Source of the DNA: MFD01213-c1 sp963704405
GTDB lineage: Bacteria > Planctomycetota > Phycisphaerae > Tepidisphaerales > Tepidisphaeraceae
NCBI GenBank assembly: GCA_963704405.1
Contig: OY969903.1
Coordinates: 1,612,001-1,676,000 of the forward strand
Direction of reading: 5' to 3'
DNA: 64,000 nucleotides
Part shown: one piece after another, positions 39,421-48,233 of the stretch
Numbering within the stretch: position 1 is the stretch's first letter
How the letters are laid out: each line of letters starts with the position of its first letter
Translations under genes and position numbers: made by a program
Notes under the pieces: model-generated
What the model was told of the DNA's origin: nothing
Databases searched by the model: none
Seen by the model: the letters and a program-made list of their open reading frames with translations, nothing else

Positions 39421-40427
39421 GCAGCTCCCCTTCGCTGGCTTGATGCCGATTCGATGTGGGAGGGGTTTATTCGAATGAAGTCTGCGAACCGCGCCTCCCG
39501 CAGCGTGAGCCCGCGCACCGGAACGATTCGCGGGCCGGCTGTTCGTGCCGCGATCGCTTCTGGTTGGATGGTCAACAGGGCACATGCGCGACCCTGTCTC
39601 TCGGTGCAAATCCATTGCCTCATGCCTGATATGCAGGAAGCCGCCACGCCCCGATGCAGCTTGTAAGGTTGCCAGTCGAGCATTCGACGAAACTGCTCGA
39701 CCTCGGCGATTAAATCCGTCGTGGTCATGGAGCCGCCGCCGGCAGCCAGTACATGCAGGATGCAGGCGGACATGCAGTTGATCCCGGGCCATCCGAGCCC
39801 CGCCGAGCGCAGCCATCGCCAGTACCGGCCAAGCTTCGATGCCTGATCAAAAACAAACGCCGACGCCGCAACATCACCGGCGATTGCCGCCGCCGTTCGC
39901 ATTTTGAGCGTGTCGGCGAGCATCTGAAAAAACCCATGATCGCGGTAGACCATCCATCGCTTGCGGCGGGGCTGGTTGTGAATCACTCGCTGATCCAGGT
40001 CGACGCCGTACCACTGGCAGGCAAGCCATGTCGTCTCCCGGCGCACTCGCCCGGTCTGGATGTTTCTCGCGGTGGCCGATCGTCCGCAGGCCTGATGATT
40101 GCGGCGGCTCATCTCCGGGTTCAGCTTGTGATAAAGGTTGAACACTTCGCCGGGCGTCAGCGCCACCAGATTTTCCTGCGCATCATTTAAGAGATTGCCA
40201 TCGGCATGGCAGATGCGTTTGCCGGGAGGCACCTCGCCCCGGTTCAGTTCCCACCACCAGCGGGCGTATTCAATCCACCGGCGTCCGGGCGGCCCATCCA
40301 TGCGCACCTTAATCATTCTCACCTGCTGATCGCCGCGAATTCCGGCGGCGCGCAGCCGCACCTCGCCCAGCGGAGCTTCCTCGCGGGAAAATTGCGTGCG
40401 TCGGTATGGTTTGCGTTGCGTTGTCAT
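39417..40427 (-). CDS. HNH-like protein with C-terminal winged helix
   Basis: A 336-residue protein. Residues about 45-95 resemble an HNH_3-type homing endonuclease core: WIEYARWWWELNRGEVPPGK, RICHADGNLLNDAQENLVAL. The 'KICHxDGNxxNDxxxNL' pattern is well known. A C-terminal helical part (CMSACILHVLAAGGGSMTTT, then DLIAEVEQFRRMLDW) looks like a winged helix. It could regulate rather than cut; catalytic His in the raw frame is His74. It starts at ATG 40427 and is coupled to the next gene. Confidence 0.7.
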   Translation of the reverse strand: MTTQRKPYRRTQFSREEAPLGEVRLRAAGIRGDQQVRMIKVRMDGPPGRRWIEYARWWWELNRGEVPPGKRICHADGNLLNDAQENLVALTPGEVFNLYHKLNPEMSRRNHQACGRSATARNIQTGRVRRETTWLACQWYGVDLDQRVIHNQPRRKRWMVYRDHGFFQMLADTLKMRTAAAIAGDVAASAFVFDQASKLGRYWRWLRSAGLGWPGINCMSACILHVLAAGGGSMTTTDLIAEVEQFRRMLDWQPYKLHRGVAASCISGMRQWICTERQGRACALLTIQPEAIAARTAGPRIVPVRGLTLREARFADFIRINPSHIESASSQRRGAA

Positions 40428-40433
40428 CCGCGT

Positions 40434-40978
40434 TCAGTCCCTAAGCGGGTCGCCTGCCTCTTCCGTTTCCCTGGCCTGCTGTTTGCGCCGCATTTCCTTC
40501 TCCTCCTCGTCGCTGACCGGCTGCATGCGCTGGTCGCCGGGATGGCCGGTGAGGGGAATGCCCTGCCGCGCACGCGAGCGAAGTTTGGCGAGCGCTTTTG
40601 ATCTCTCATCGTCCGGCTGGAGCGGCGCTTCGGCGTGCGCGTCAATCGGCGTGTCGTAATAATTGTGGTTGTTCTGCACGATCGAGACGGGCCGTTTCAT
40701 CTCCGCGCCCATCAGCTTGTGCGCCTGGTTCATCACGAAGCTGGCTGCCTTCATGTCCCCGCCTTTGGCCTTCTCGACCTGGGCCTGCATGATCGCCGTC
40801 AAATCCTCCCCCTTGATCGAGCTGCCCATCGCATCCCGGAGTGACTGAAGCCAGGGGGAAGCTTCATCAGGTCCGTTGCCTCCGGAAGCGGTGCCGGCGT
40901 TGTTGCCAGTTGAGTGATGCGGCCGTTGCCGTTCGACGGGCGAGCCATCGTCGCCCCGTTGCCGTTGTGACTGGACAT
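40434..40978 (-). CDS. Small-terminase-like or DNA-binding protein, frame broken
   Basis: Starts at ATG 40978 with AAAGGATAAATCCCA before it: SSHNGNGATMARPSNGNGRI, then a proline/threonine leader. One C added at 40870-40871 joins it to SPWLQSLRDAMGSSIKGEDL, AIMQAQVEKAKGGDMKAASF and VMNQAHKLMGAEMKRPVS, ending in charged helix. The result is about 182 residues. The 'kaaGDxxAasxllkya' pattern with a basic/Pro tail resembles small terminase-like or 'recombination-associated' proteins. The raw frame instead runs on into the previous gene and is not a single protein. Confidence 0.55.
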
Positions 40979-41717
40979 TGGGATTTATCCTTTGAATGGT
41001 GAATGGAAGAGAATAAATATCGACATTGCAGCCCCGACCCCGGCCAGTTTGGGCGGCGCGGCGGTGACTGATCAGCAAACCCCGTCGGATGAGATTGCCC
41101 AGGTAACTGTTTTTGCCCTTGCCTTTGAGCATTTGGCGGGAGTGTTCACGTAGACGGGCCCCGACTGCAGCGCATATTTCCCGCTTGGTCATGGGCCCGC
41201 GGTCCCATATGGCGGTAAGTATCTGGGCCTCGCGATAGCACAGGTCGTCGGGCCACCCCATTTCCTTTATGCGCTGCTGGACGACTTTCTGATGAAGCGC
41301 GGCGAGCGATGGAAGTCCGGCAGCGGCAAGCTGCTGGCGCGTCTTGGCCGCCACGCGTTCACGTTGGCGGGGTGTCCATCGATTGATCGGCAGTCCTAAT
41401 GCGCGGCGACGTTTGCTGACGGCTTCGCGGTGAATCCGCGCGGCTGGATTTGCTTGCCTTGAGTTCCATGCGTAAGCGATTTCTGAATCAGACCACTCGG
41501 CGGCGTGTTTCTCGATGATGAACGCGCTCAATCCACCAAGTAATTGCTTGACCCTTCTGGCCAGCTCTAGTTTCACCCGAATTTGATAAATGCCAGAGAG
41601 TGTGCGGCCCGGAAGATGGGCGAGCATCTGTGTCGGCGTATCGCCGGCGGCTTCGCGGGCGCGGACGATTTGTTTCTCCCGATCGGTCCAGAAACTGCGC
41701 CGTGTGTGTTGTTTCAC
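40867..41717 (-). CDS. DNA-binding-like early protein
   Basis: GTG 41717 overlaps the zinc-finger gene's stop (GTGA). About 283 residues if the base missing at 40870 is restored, which creates an immediate TGA. The N-terminus has SANT/Myb-like helices (FWTDREKQIVRAREAAGDTP, TQMLAHLPGRTLSGIYQIRV), a second similar unit (RWTPRQRERVAAKTRQQLA), and the C-terminal half has a winged-helix-like REICAAVGARLREHSRQMLK. It probably binds DNA, perhaps as an early regulator. Its last 110 bases overlap the next gene in another frame. Confidence 0.6.
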
Positions 41718-42148
41718 CGTCCACCTCCCTGGTGCTCGAAATGCCTTGTCAGCCGGTCAATCAATTCCTTGCATTGCTCCGCCGTGAATCGCCCGATGTG
41801 CGCCTCGTCCTCGCGCATTCCCATCAGATGCTGCATCAGCCGGTAGGCATCCCGACGGCTCATGCGTCTGCCACCGTCTCGTTTCCAAAGGGAGTCAAAC
41901 GCATCGTGCGCGGCGATGCGCGCGATCCGAGTTTCCCGGTCTGCGGGAATCCCCAGCGGCTGCCCATCTGGATGAGCGCCATGGGCACCGCTGCACTGTG
42001 GCCAACGCGTGCAACCATAAAACAGGCGAGGCGATCGGCTGGCGTAGACGTATTTGATGGTGCTGCGGAGGACCATGGGCGCGCCGCATTCGGCGCAGGG
42101 ATGGGGCCCGGTGGTGCCGACGGGGATAGGCAGGGCGGCGGTGGTCAA
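41714..42148 (-). CDS. Topoisomerase-type zinc-finger protein (DUF3268-like)
   Basis: About 144 residues from TTG 42148, preceded by GGGAGGTG; the frame is open to 42199 but that region overlaps the integrase leader. It holds a C4 zinc finger of topoisomerase type (PCAECGAPMVLRSTIKYVYA, LFYGCTRWPQCSGAHGAHPD), then DGQPLGIPADRETRIARIAA and an HTH-like end GRRMSRRDAYRLMQHLMGM. This combination of zinc finger and helical tail is known from a phage and bacterial family. First gene of the early operon, divergent from the integrase. Confidence 0.75.
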   Translation of the reverse strand: MTTAALPIPVGTTGPHPCAECGAPMVLRSTIKYVYASRSPRLFYGCTRWPQCSGAHGAHPDGQPLGIPADRETRIARIAAHDAFDSLWKRDGGRRMSRRDAYRLMQHLMGMREDEAHIGRFTAEQCKELIDRLTRHFEHQGGGR

Positions 42149-42207
42149 TGGACACCTCCCGTTCTTCGGCTTGAACTGAGGAACCCCGCGCGCGAGCATT
42201 GGCCGCC

Positions 42208-43418
42208 ATGGCGGATGTAGATGTAAAGCTCAAGAGCAATGGCGATTACTGGCAGGCGTGGTGGAACACTTGCGGTGGCGTGAAGGTGAGGAGCATCGGC
42301 GCCAAGGCACGCTTTTCCCGGCGACAGGCGGAAGCCATCTGCCGCCAACTGGCCGTTGATCTGCGGATGGGGGTTTCCCGTGAATCGCGCAAGGCCCCGC
42401 GGCTTTCGGAGTGGGCAAAAGAATACCTGTCGATGCGGACGGACCTCGGCGATGCGACCAGGGCCGTCGTCGAGCACACGGCGCGTTACCTGCTCGAATA
42501 TTTCGACAACGATCCGACCATCGATCAGATCACGCGCGCCCAGACCGCGATGTGGCGCGCCGAACTGGCGGCCGGCAAGCTGGCGGCGGCGAATAAGTTT
42601 CCCAAGGCTGCTGACAAGATCGCGCCGGACACCAAGTACCAGGGATACCGCAAACGCCTTGCGGCAAAACTGGCCGAGAAGGAGTTCAAGGTGCTGTCGG
42701 AATCCACCGTGGCAAAGCACGTGGCGCCGCCAAGCGCATGTTTGCCGAAGCGACCGAAGGGGACGGTGTCGGCTATATCGACCAGAATCCATTTCGAAAA
42801 CTCAGCGGCCGATCGCCGAGCGGAGCCAAGAACTGGCGACAGGTTTCCCCCGCTGATCTGGTTCGCATCATGGATGCCTGCCCCGGCAATGGCTGGCGGG
42901 CGCTGTTTGCCCTGGCTCGGCTCGCTGGTCTGCGAAGGGGAGAAGCGCTGCATCTGCAATGGGGCGATATCGACTGGGCAGGCAACCGCTTCAGCGTCAA
43001 CGCGAGAATCACGAAGACGACAACGAAGAAGAAGCAGCGAACAGTTCCGATCGAACCCGCGCGGTGCCCCAGTGGTTTGACCGCATTTTTGCGACAATGG
43101 TTCGAGGAAGCTGGGGAGGGAGAGACGGCGGTGTGCGCTGGCGTTGACGTCAACAACATTGACCGCCTGGCGCGTGGCATCATCCACCGAAGCGGAGTGG
43201 GCGATTATCGAAAACCCTTTCACGCCCTGCGAAAAAATCGAGCCACGGAATTGGCGGCACAATATCCCCAGCACGTGCTGAGTGAATGGATGGGGCACGA
43301 TGCCGCCGTCGCCGAGGAATACTATCTCCGCGTCGATGAGCAGTTGTATGAGGCCCCGCCCGATTTGGCACAAAATCTGGCACAAATCACCCCACCCGCC
43401 CCCACGACTAAAGCGTAA
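42208..43418 (+). CDS. int: Tyrosine integrase, frame broken
   Basis: Two frames make one tyrosine recombinase of about 404 residues. From ATG 42208 come an N-terminal arm-binding part (GDYWQAWWNTCGGVKVRSIG) and core-binding helices (LSEWAKEYLSMRTDL to STVAKHV). After one base is restored near 42,725 the catalytic domain follows: LARLAGLRRGEALHLQW (Arg I), KPFHALRKNRATELAA (His/Arg II) and SEWMGHDAAVAEEYYLRV (His, Tyr nucleophile). It lies 17 bases from the tRNA-Arg 3' end, which should be its attachment site. If the break is real, the prophage could not excise. Confidence 0.9.
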
Positions 43419-43435
43419 GTCCTTATCTGACCAGA

Positions 43436-43509
43436 TGTCCCCGATAGGGCTCGAACCTATAACCTTCGGCTTCGGAGGCCGACGCTCTATCCAATTGAGC
43501 TACGGGAAC
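43436..43509 (-). tRNA. tRNA-Arg (CCG anticodon)
   Basis: On the minus strand the sequence folds into a standard cloverleaf: acceptor GTTCCCG with CGGGGAC (one G-T pair), D-arm GCTC/GAGC, anticodon arm TCGGC/GCCGA with loop CTCCGAA (anticodon CCG, reading CGG), and T-arm ATAGG-TTCGAGC-CCTAT; discriminator A, no encoded CCA. The 3' end faces the integrase gene, so the prophage attachment core lies in this gene. The other copy (attL) is outside the window. Confidence 0.95.
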
Positions 43510-43695
43510 GGAGTTGAGTTTGCAGGCGGGATGTTAATGGAGATAAGGCGGGGTGTAAACGGATTTGTTGGGATCGGAGGGGTGAAATCGAGGTGATCGA
43601 GTGCAGTTTTATCGCTCTGGTTCCTTCTTCCGGACTTCGACAGGCTTGGTCGCATCTTGCGGAAGACCGGGATGGGTAAGCCAAGCACCGGCAGG

Positions 43696-46344
43696 CTATT
43701 GAATTTCCACTTCATCGTTGAGGATTCGTGTTCCGTCCTGTTCTTTTACACCGGCGCGGACTTTGGCGGGTTTGCTTAAGTCGGCGTTGACGATGCGGTA
43801 TTTTTTCATCGTGGTGCGGCCGGGGCCTAAGTTGGTGACGAGGCGTTCCTGGCGGGGGTGGCCGGGGTAGACGGCGAAGGCGGTGTAGTTGATGGGTTTT
43901 TCGCCGTAGTTGGTGATCATCTGCTGAACGATGATGTCCTTGCCGTCGCGGAGCGCGAGGGTTTGCAGGCCGACGTCGGAGAGGCCGAGCGTGAGCATCA
44001 GCGGCATGCTGAAGGTGCTGTTGCGTTCGGCCTGCACGTTGAATTCGGCGGTGATCGTCTTAGGGCCGGCGAAGCTGTTGTAGGGGAACTCGATCGTCAG
44101 TTCTCGGTCGAATGTTTCGCCGGGGTTGAGGGTGAAATTGAAGTTGGGGGGGTTGAGGGTCCAGCCGGCGGGGGGGTGGAGCTTGAGGAGCCCGCCGATG
44201 GCCTGATGGTAGGGGTTTTCAAAATGGATGTGGCGAAGGTGCGGTTCAAAGCTGGATTCGATCAGCGGCTGATCGAACGCGACGCTGGCTCGCAGTTGTG
44301 CGAGCGAGCCGTCGATATCGACGAGGAACATCGGCATCGGGCCGACGTTGAGCTGGATGGTGGCGGAATCGGATGTGCCGTTCTTAAGCAGAGGAGTGAC
44401 GTTACCCCAGAGATCAACGCAGGCGGGGCGTTCGCCGAGGTTGACGGCGAGTTTTTTCACGCCGCCCTGGTTGCCTTTGTCCCACAGGACGAGGATGCCC
44501 TGGCCGTTTTTGTCGAAGAGGAATGCTTCGATGCCATCCGCCAGCGGCACTTTTCCGCGGTAGGTGGTGCCGCCGAGGGTGGTGAGGAGGGTACGGATGA
44601 TCATGAGCAGTTCCTGCGGCTGCTTGATGACCGTGCCGGCTTCTTCATGCACTGTGAACGGCAGCGGCAGATCGATGCGCCTGGCGTCGGCCGCCAGTGC
44701 ATAGACAACGCGCTGAGCGAGATCCTGTATCTGCATCTCGCGCCGATATTGGGCGCGATCGAGCAACTGCAGGCTAAGGGAAAGGTTGTGCCCTTCGTGC
44801 GCCTTGATGTCCTGCATATAAAGCGGCAACTGCGACGGCAGCACCGACGGTGGAACCGACAGGGCAACCGTCGCCGGCAGTTCGCCTTCCAGGTCGTACC
44901 AGGCAGGCCAGGGCATGGCCAGATCAGGATGCTGAACGAGCTGGGCGAACTGGTCATAGACCATTTTGTATACTCGCCGCATGTCGCGATTGGTTACGAA
45001 TTCATCGGAGCCATCAGCGCCAAGCTGCCAGCGATCGAGATGGTTGGCGTGGCGGGAGACAAGAAAGGCGAGCTGGTTTTGCCAGAGCTGCGGGTCGGCC
45101 TTGAGCAATTGCAGCCATGTCTTGCCGTTCAGCCGCTCCATCATTTTGGGTGGCGGGCTGATGAGACAAGCGGTGGGGGTGATGCCGTTTTCCTGCAACC
45201 CTTCCAGCAGATGATCGAACGATGCTGAATCCATCTGCTGCACATCACCGGCGCTGCTCCAGACCGCCAGCTTCACCCGGCCGACCGAAAGATACGGAAG
45301 AATCTGCGGGAGCTCGCTCCAGCCTTCGAAGGGAAGGTCTGTCGCGATGACGCCGAAACGCGTGTCGGGAATGATTTGCGGGGCGGTGTCGGCCAGGAGG
45401 ACGAGATCGACGACCTGCTCGCCGACAAACACACCGTGGCTGGTCATCATCAGTTGGGCGCGATACCAGCCTGCCGGCTCATCGGGCAGGAGGATCGACA
45501 TGCGCTTCTGACCGGGGCCAAGTGTTTCAGCGGCGGTGATGTCCAGGGCGCCGGTGCGCTGAAAAATGGTTTTGCCGGTGGCATCGTGAACGATGAGCTG
45601 GGCGGCCAAGTCATCGGTGAAGCGGTCATTGACCATGACGGAGAGCTTCAACGGTTCGCCGCGGCGGAAGACATTTCCAGGGCGGTCAGTGGTCATCGTG
45701 ATCTGCGGCACCTGGGAGACGGTGATGTCGTCAAACCATGCGGTGCCGTGAATGTCCTGCAAGAACAGGGCGCGCTGGCCGAGGGAGGAGTTGGAATATT
45801 CGTTGGGCTGGAGCAGCGCGATCTCGACGACCAGAAATGCGGCGGTTGGCTGATCGGCGGAAAGTTCAAGAGAAAGCGGATGCCAGTCGTTATCACCGCG
45901 GCTGGCGAATAGTTCGGAATGTTTGACGGTGGACGGCAACGGATGATGATCCATGTCGGTAAAGTAGGCCGTCATCCGTGCGCGGGCATTTGGGAGCGGG
46001 GTGGTCTGGCAGAAGCCGTCGATGCGGTAATGGGCGTTGGGTTGAACGCGGATTTGACCGGGTTCGTAGCGGTAGACGCAGCTGCCGCCGTCGAGATCCA
46101 TGCGGAAGCTGTATTGCCCGCTGCGATGGCGGTCGGTCGTCAGCCGGCCGACGACGTAATGGGGAAGATCAGGCCCGTCGACCTTTTCCCAGTGCATGGG
46201 CAGGTCTTCGGCGTTGCCGAGCTGGCGTTCTTCGAAATCGAAGGTGCGCAGAACGCGATCGCTGTCGATCGGCGCGGCCAGAAGGGGGCTGCCCGCGAGA
46301 AGGGTCAGAATCTGGAGGACGAGAATGAAGGTAAAATTGCGCAC
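43696..46344 (-). CDS. Large secreted protein, glycoside-hydrolase-like architecture
   Basis: An 882-residue protein with a signal peptide (MRNFTFILVLQILTLLAGSP, Ala-Ala cleavage near 24). Residues about 30-220 form a carbohydrate-binding-like beta-sandwich (HRSGQYSFRMDLDGGS, WFDDITVSQ). A beta domain and an alpha/beta barrel-like central part follow (GVIATDLPFEGWSELPQILP, GWTLN). The C-terminus is a beta sandwich with NEW1-like NPGETFDRELTIEFP. It is probably an extracellular polysaccharide-active protein. Catalytic residues are not evident. The next gene diverges from it at 46564. Confidence 0.75.
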   Translation of the reverse strand: MRNFTFILVLQILTLLAGSPLLAAPIDSDRVLRTFDFEERQLGNAEDLPMHWEKVDGPDLPHYVVGRLTTDRHRSGQYSFRMDLDGGSCVYRYEPGQIRVQPNAHYRIDGFCQTTPLPNARARMTAYFTDMDHHPLPSTVKHSELFASRGDNDWHPLSLELSADQPTAAFLVVEIALLQPNEYSNSSLGQRALFLQDIHGTAWFDDITVSQVPQITMTTDRPGNVFRRGEPLKLSVMVNDRFTDDLAAQLIVHDATGKTIFQRTGALDITAAETLGPGQKRMSILLPDEPAGWYRAQLMMTSHGVFVGEQVVDLVLLADTAPQIIPDTRFGVIATDLPFEGWSELPQILPYLSVGRVKLAVWSSAGDVQQMDSASFDHLLEGLQENGITPTACLISPPPKMMERLNGKTWLQLLKADPQLWQNQLAFLVSRHANHLDRWQLGADGSDEFVTNRDMRRVYKMVYDQFAQLVQHPDLAMPWPAWYDLEGELPATVALSVPPSVLPSQLPLYMQDIKAHEGHNLSLSLQLLDRAQYRREMQIQDLAQRVVYALAADARRIDLPLPFTVHEEAGTVIKQPQELLMIIRTLLTTLGGTTYRGKVPLADGIEAFLFDKNGQGILVLWDKGNQGGVKKLAVNLGERPACVDLWGNVTPLLKNGTSDSATIQLNVGPMPMFLVDIDGSLAQLRASVAFDQPLIESSFEPHLRHIHFENPYHQAIGGLLKLHPPAGWTLNPPNFNFTLNPGETFDRELTIEFPYNSFAGPKTITAEFNVQAERNSTFSMPLMLTLGLSDVGLQTLALRDGKDIIVQQMITNYGEKPINYTAFAVYPGHPRQERLVTNLGPGRTTMKKYRIVNADLSKPAKVRAGVKEQDGTRILNDEVEIQ

Positions 46345-46563
46345 GGTCCGATAATAGTTGTATCGGCTAAGCAGCCGGGGAGAGTTGAGCGTGATCTTTT
46401 GGGTCTTTCTGGTTCCTTCTCGTGGCAGGCTTGGGGAGGATCAAGGTGAGGGTTGTTTTGGTTCGTTCGAGCGCTGTGTTACGTTCGGAATCAACCCCCG
46501 CCCGCGTTTCTCAGAGGAAGAGGGGCAAGAGGGCCTGCTTCCTTAAAATAGGCTGACCGCCGA

Positions 46564-48189
46564 ATGACACTTATTGCCCCTATTCCCGTTACTGATGCAG
46601 CGACCTCTGGCAGGCGGGTGGCTGTCACGGCTACGGTCGTTATCCTGATCGGATCGGCTTTGCTGCTTTTTGCGAGGCTTGGGCATTATCCGCTGTGGGA
46701 CGACGAGGCGATCACCGCCATGACCGCCCGCGGGGTTTGGCGGACAGGGGATACCAGCGCTCAGGTGGATGAGCGGAACCTGCTGGCGTACCGGGATGGA
46801 TTGCTGATTCGGGATTTAAAGGACCGGTACACACCGCCCCTGCAGTTTTATGTTTTGGCTCCGTTCATGGGGGTGATGGGGGAGAGTGATTTTGTTTGCC
46901 GGTTACCGTTTGCGATTTGCGGGATGGTGACGGTCGGGATTTTGCTGCGATGGCTTTGGCGGCAGCGCCCTTCGCCGTGGGTGTGGGGGGCAGCGGTGGT
47001 GGTCATTCTGACGAACGCGGAGTTTTTCCTGTTTTCGCGGCAGTGCCGGTATTACAGCCTGGCGATGATGCTGACGACGGCGGCGGCGTATCTTTACTTT
47101 CATCTGGATGGCCGGCGGCGATCGACATTGGCTCTGTCGGTGGTGCTGTCGCTGCTGCTGGCGTCACAATATCTGAACTATGCGGCGGCGGTTGGGTGCC
47201 TGGTTTTTGACTACGTCGTCTGGGGACGCAAACGACGAAAATTGAGCGGGGCGGACTGGATGATCCTGCTGCTGCCGCAGTTCATTGTCGGCGGGGTTGT
47301 CTGTTCGATCTGGAATCCGCTCCTTCGCAGCGGCGAGGCGTATGGATCGGGGCATTGGCTGTCGGATCGCATTCATCTGCTTCGGTGGAACTGGCGCGAT
47401 ATGCTCGCGAGTGATTTCGCGATTCCGCTTTTGCTGCTGTGGTGCCCGCTGCTTTATTTTGTTCGGAAGAATCCAGTCCTGCTTCGGCTGCCGGCGGCGC
47501 TGGTGGTTTATCTTCTTGTGCTGGTGGCACTGGTTGCGACGCCGGTGGGGAAGACGTTCACCGCGGAGATTCGGTATCTTGCGCCGGTGCTGCCGATCTG
47601 TATGGGGATTGCGATCCTGGCGATATGGGGGATTGACCGTTTGAAGGTGCGGCTGAAGGTGATTGCTGTTGGCGTCTCTGCGCTGTCTTTGTTCATGCAG
47701 GTTTCACCGACGGCTATAGGATCGGTATGGGGTTCGACGGCTTGGATGTTCGCGAGAGAGCTCGTGCATCCTCAGGCCGAGCCATATACGCCGGCGGCGG
47801 CTTGGCTGGCGGCGCATGTTTCGACCGGGCAATCAGTTCTGGTGCGGCCGGATTGGATGACGTATCCGCTGATGTTTCGCGAGGGAAATGCGGTTTACGC
47901 GTGGCAACTGACAGATCCGCCAAAGCCGGAATATCAGGGGTTTCCGGATATTCATTTTGAAGGACGGGTTGCGCCGGATTACATGATCGCATTTGGGCCA
48001 GGGCGGGAGGATATTGAGAAGGCGCAAAAATTTTTGGCTGAGCGAGGTGCACGGTATCAGCTTGTCGAAACGCTGCATGTGAACTGGCAGGATTTGTATC
48101 GGCCGGAGCGCATCTGGCGGTCGTTTGTCACGATTGAACCGAAAGAGGGACGGGAGATTTACTGCTATCGACGTATGGATTTGAAGTAG
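46564..48189 (+). CDS. GT39-like membrane glycosyltransferase
   Basis: A 541-residue polytopic protein with about 10-12 hydrophobic helices. The first loop has YPLWDDEAITAMTARGVW, the acidic DDE position typical of dolichol- or polyprenyl-phosphate mannosyl/arabinosyl transferases (GT39/PMT, ArnT type), and the large C-terminal soluble part begins at about 420. It would transfer sugars from a lipid carrier in the periplasm. The gene is alone on the plus strand, with 219 bases upstream that hold no other gene. The acceptor is unknown. Confidence 0.85.
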   Translation: MTLIAPIPVTDAATSGRRVAVTATVVILIGSALLLFARLGHYPLWDDEAITAMTARGVWRTGDTSAQVDERNLLAYRDGLLIRDLKDRYTPPLQFYVLAPFMGVMGESDFVCRLPFAICGMVTVGILLRWLWRQRPSPWVWGAAVVVILTNAEFFLFSRQCRYYSLAMMLTTAAAYLYFHLDGRRRSTLALSVVLSLLLASQYLNYAAAVGCLVFDYVVWGRKRRKLSGADWMILLLPQFIVGGVVCSIWNPLLRSGEAYGSGHWLSDRIHLLRWNWRDMLASDFAIPLLLLWCPLLYFVRKNPVLLRLPAALVVYLLVLVALVATPVGKTFTAEIRYLAPVLPICMGIAILAIWGIDRLKVRLKVIAVGVSALSLFMQVSPTAIGSVWGSTAWMFARELVHPQAEPYTPAAAWLAAHVSTGQSVLVRPDWMTYPLMFREGNAVYAWQLTDPPKPEYQGFPDIHFEGRVAPDYMIAFGPGREDIEKAQKFLAERGARYQLVETLHVNWQDLYRPERIWRSFVTIEPKEGREIYCYRRMDLK

Positions 48190-48233
48190 GGGGCCGGCTG
48201 GTTTTTCGATCTGATGTGAGCAGCGCGAATATT

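Larger units (their letters stand above)
1..43436. mobile_element. Siphovirus-type prophage, left end outside window
   Basis: The region carries an HK97-type head module, connector and tail genes, an early replication operon and a tyrosine integrase next to a tRNA gene. Late genes point right on the plus strand from 1 to 23,397; early genes point left on the minus strand from 42,148 to 25,374. The right boundary is the 3' end of tRNA-Arg at 43,436. The left boundary, terminase large subunit and attL are not in the window. No plasmid or insertion-sequence genes are seen. Several genes have single-base frame breaks, but the gene set seen is otherwise coherent, so I do not read this as a decayed remnant. 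Confidence 0.93.

Noticed and set aside
40434..41717. One 427-residue large DNA-binding protein
   Set aside because: Composition and start signals point to two overlapping genes with a one-base error at 40870.
1..43436. Insertion sequences or transposons within the prophage
   Set aside because: No DDE transposase, resolvase or terminal inverted repeats were recognised; the HNH proteins are better explained as phage or homing endonucleases.
43858..45228. 456-residue plus-strand frame opposite the 882-residue secreted protein
   Set aside because: Its composition is typical of an antisense frame (Gly/Val/Glu-rich, no family), and the minus-strand frame has a signal peptide and domain order.
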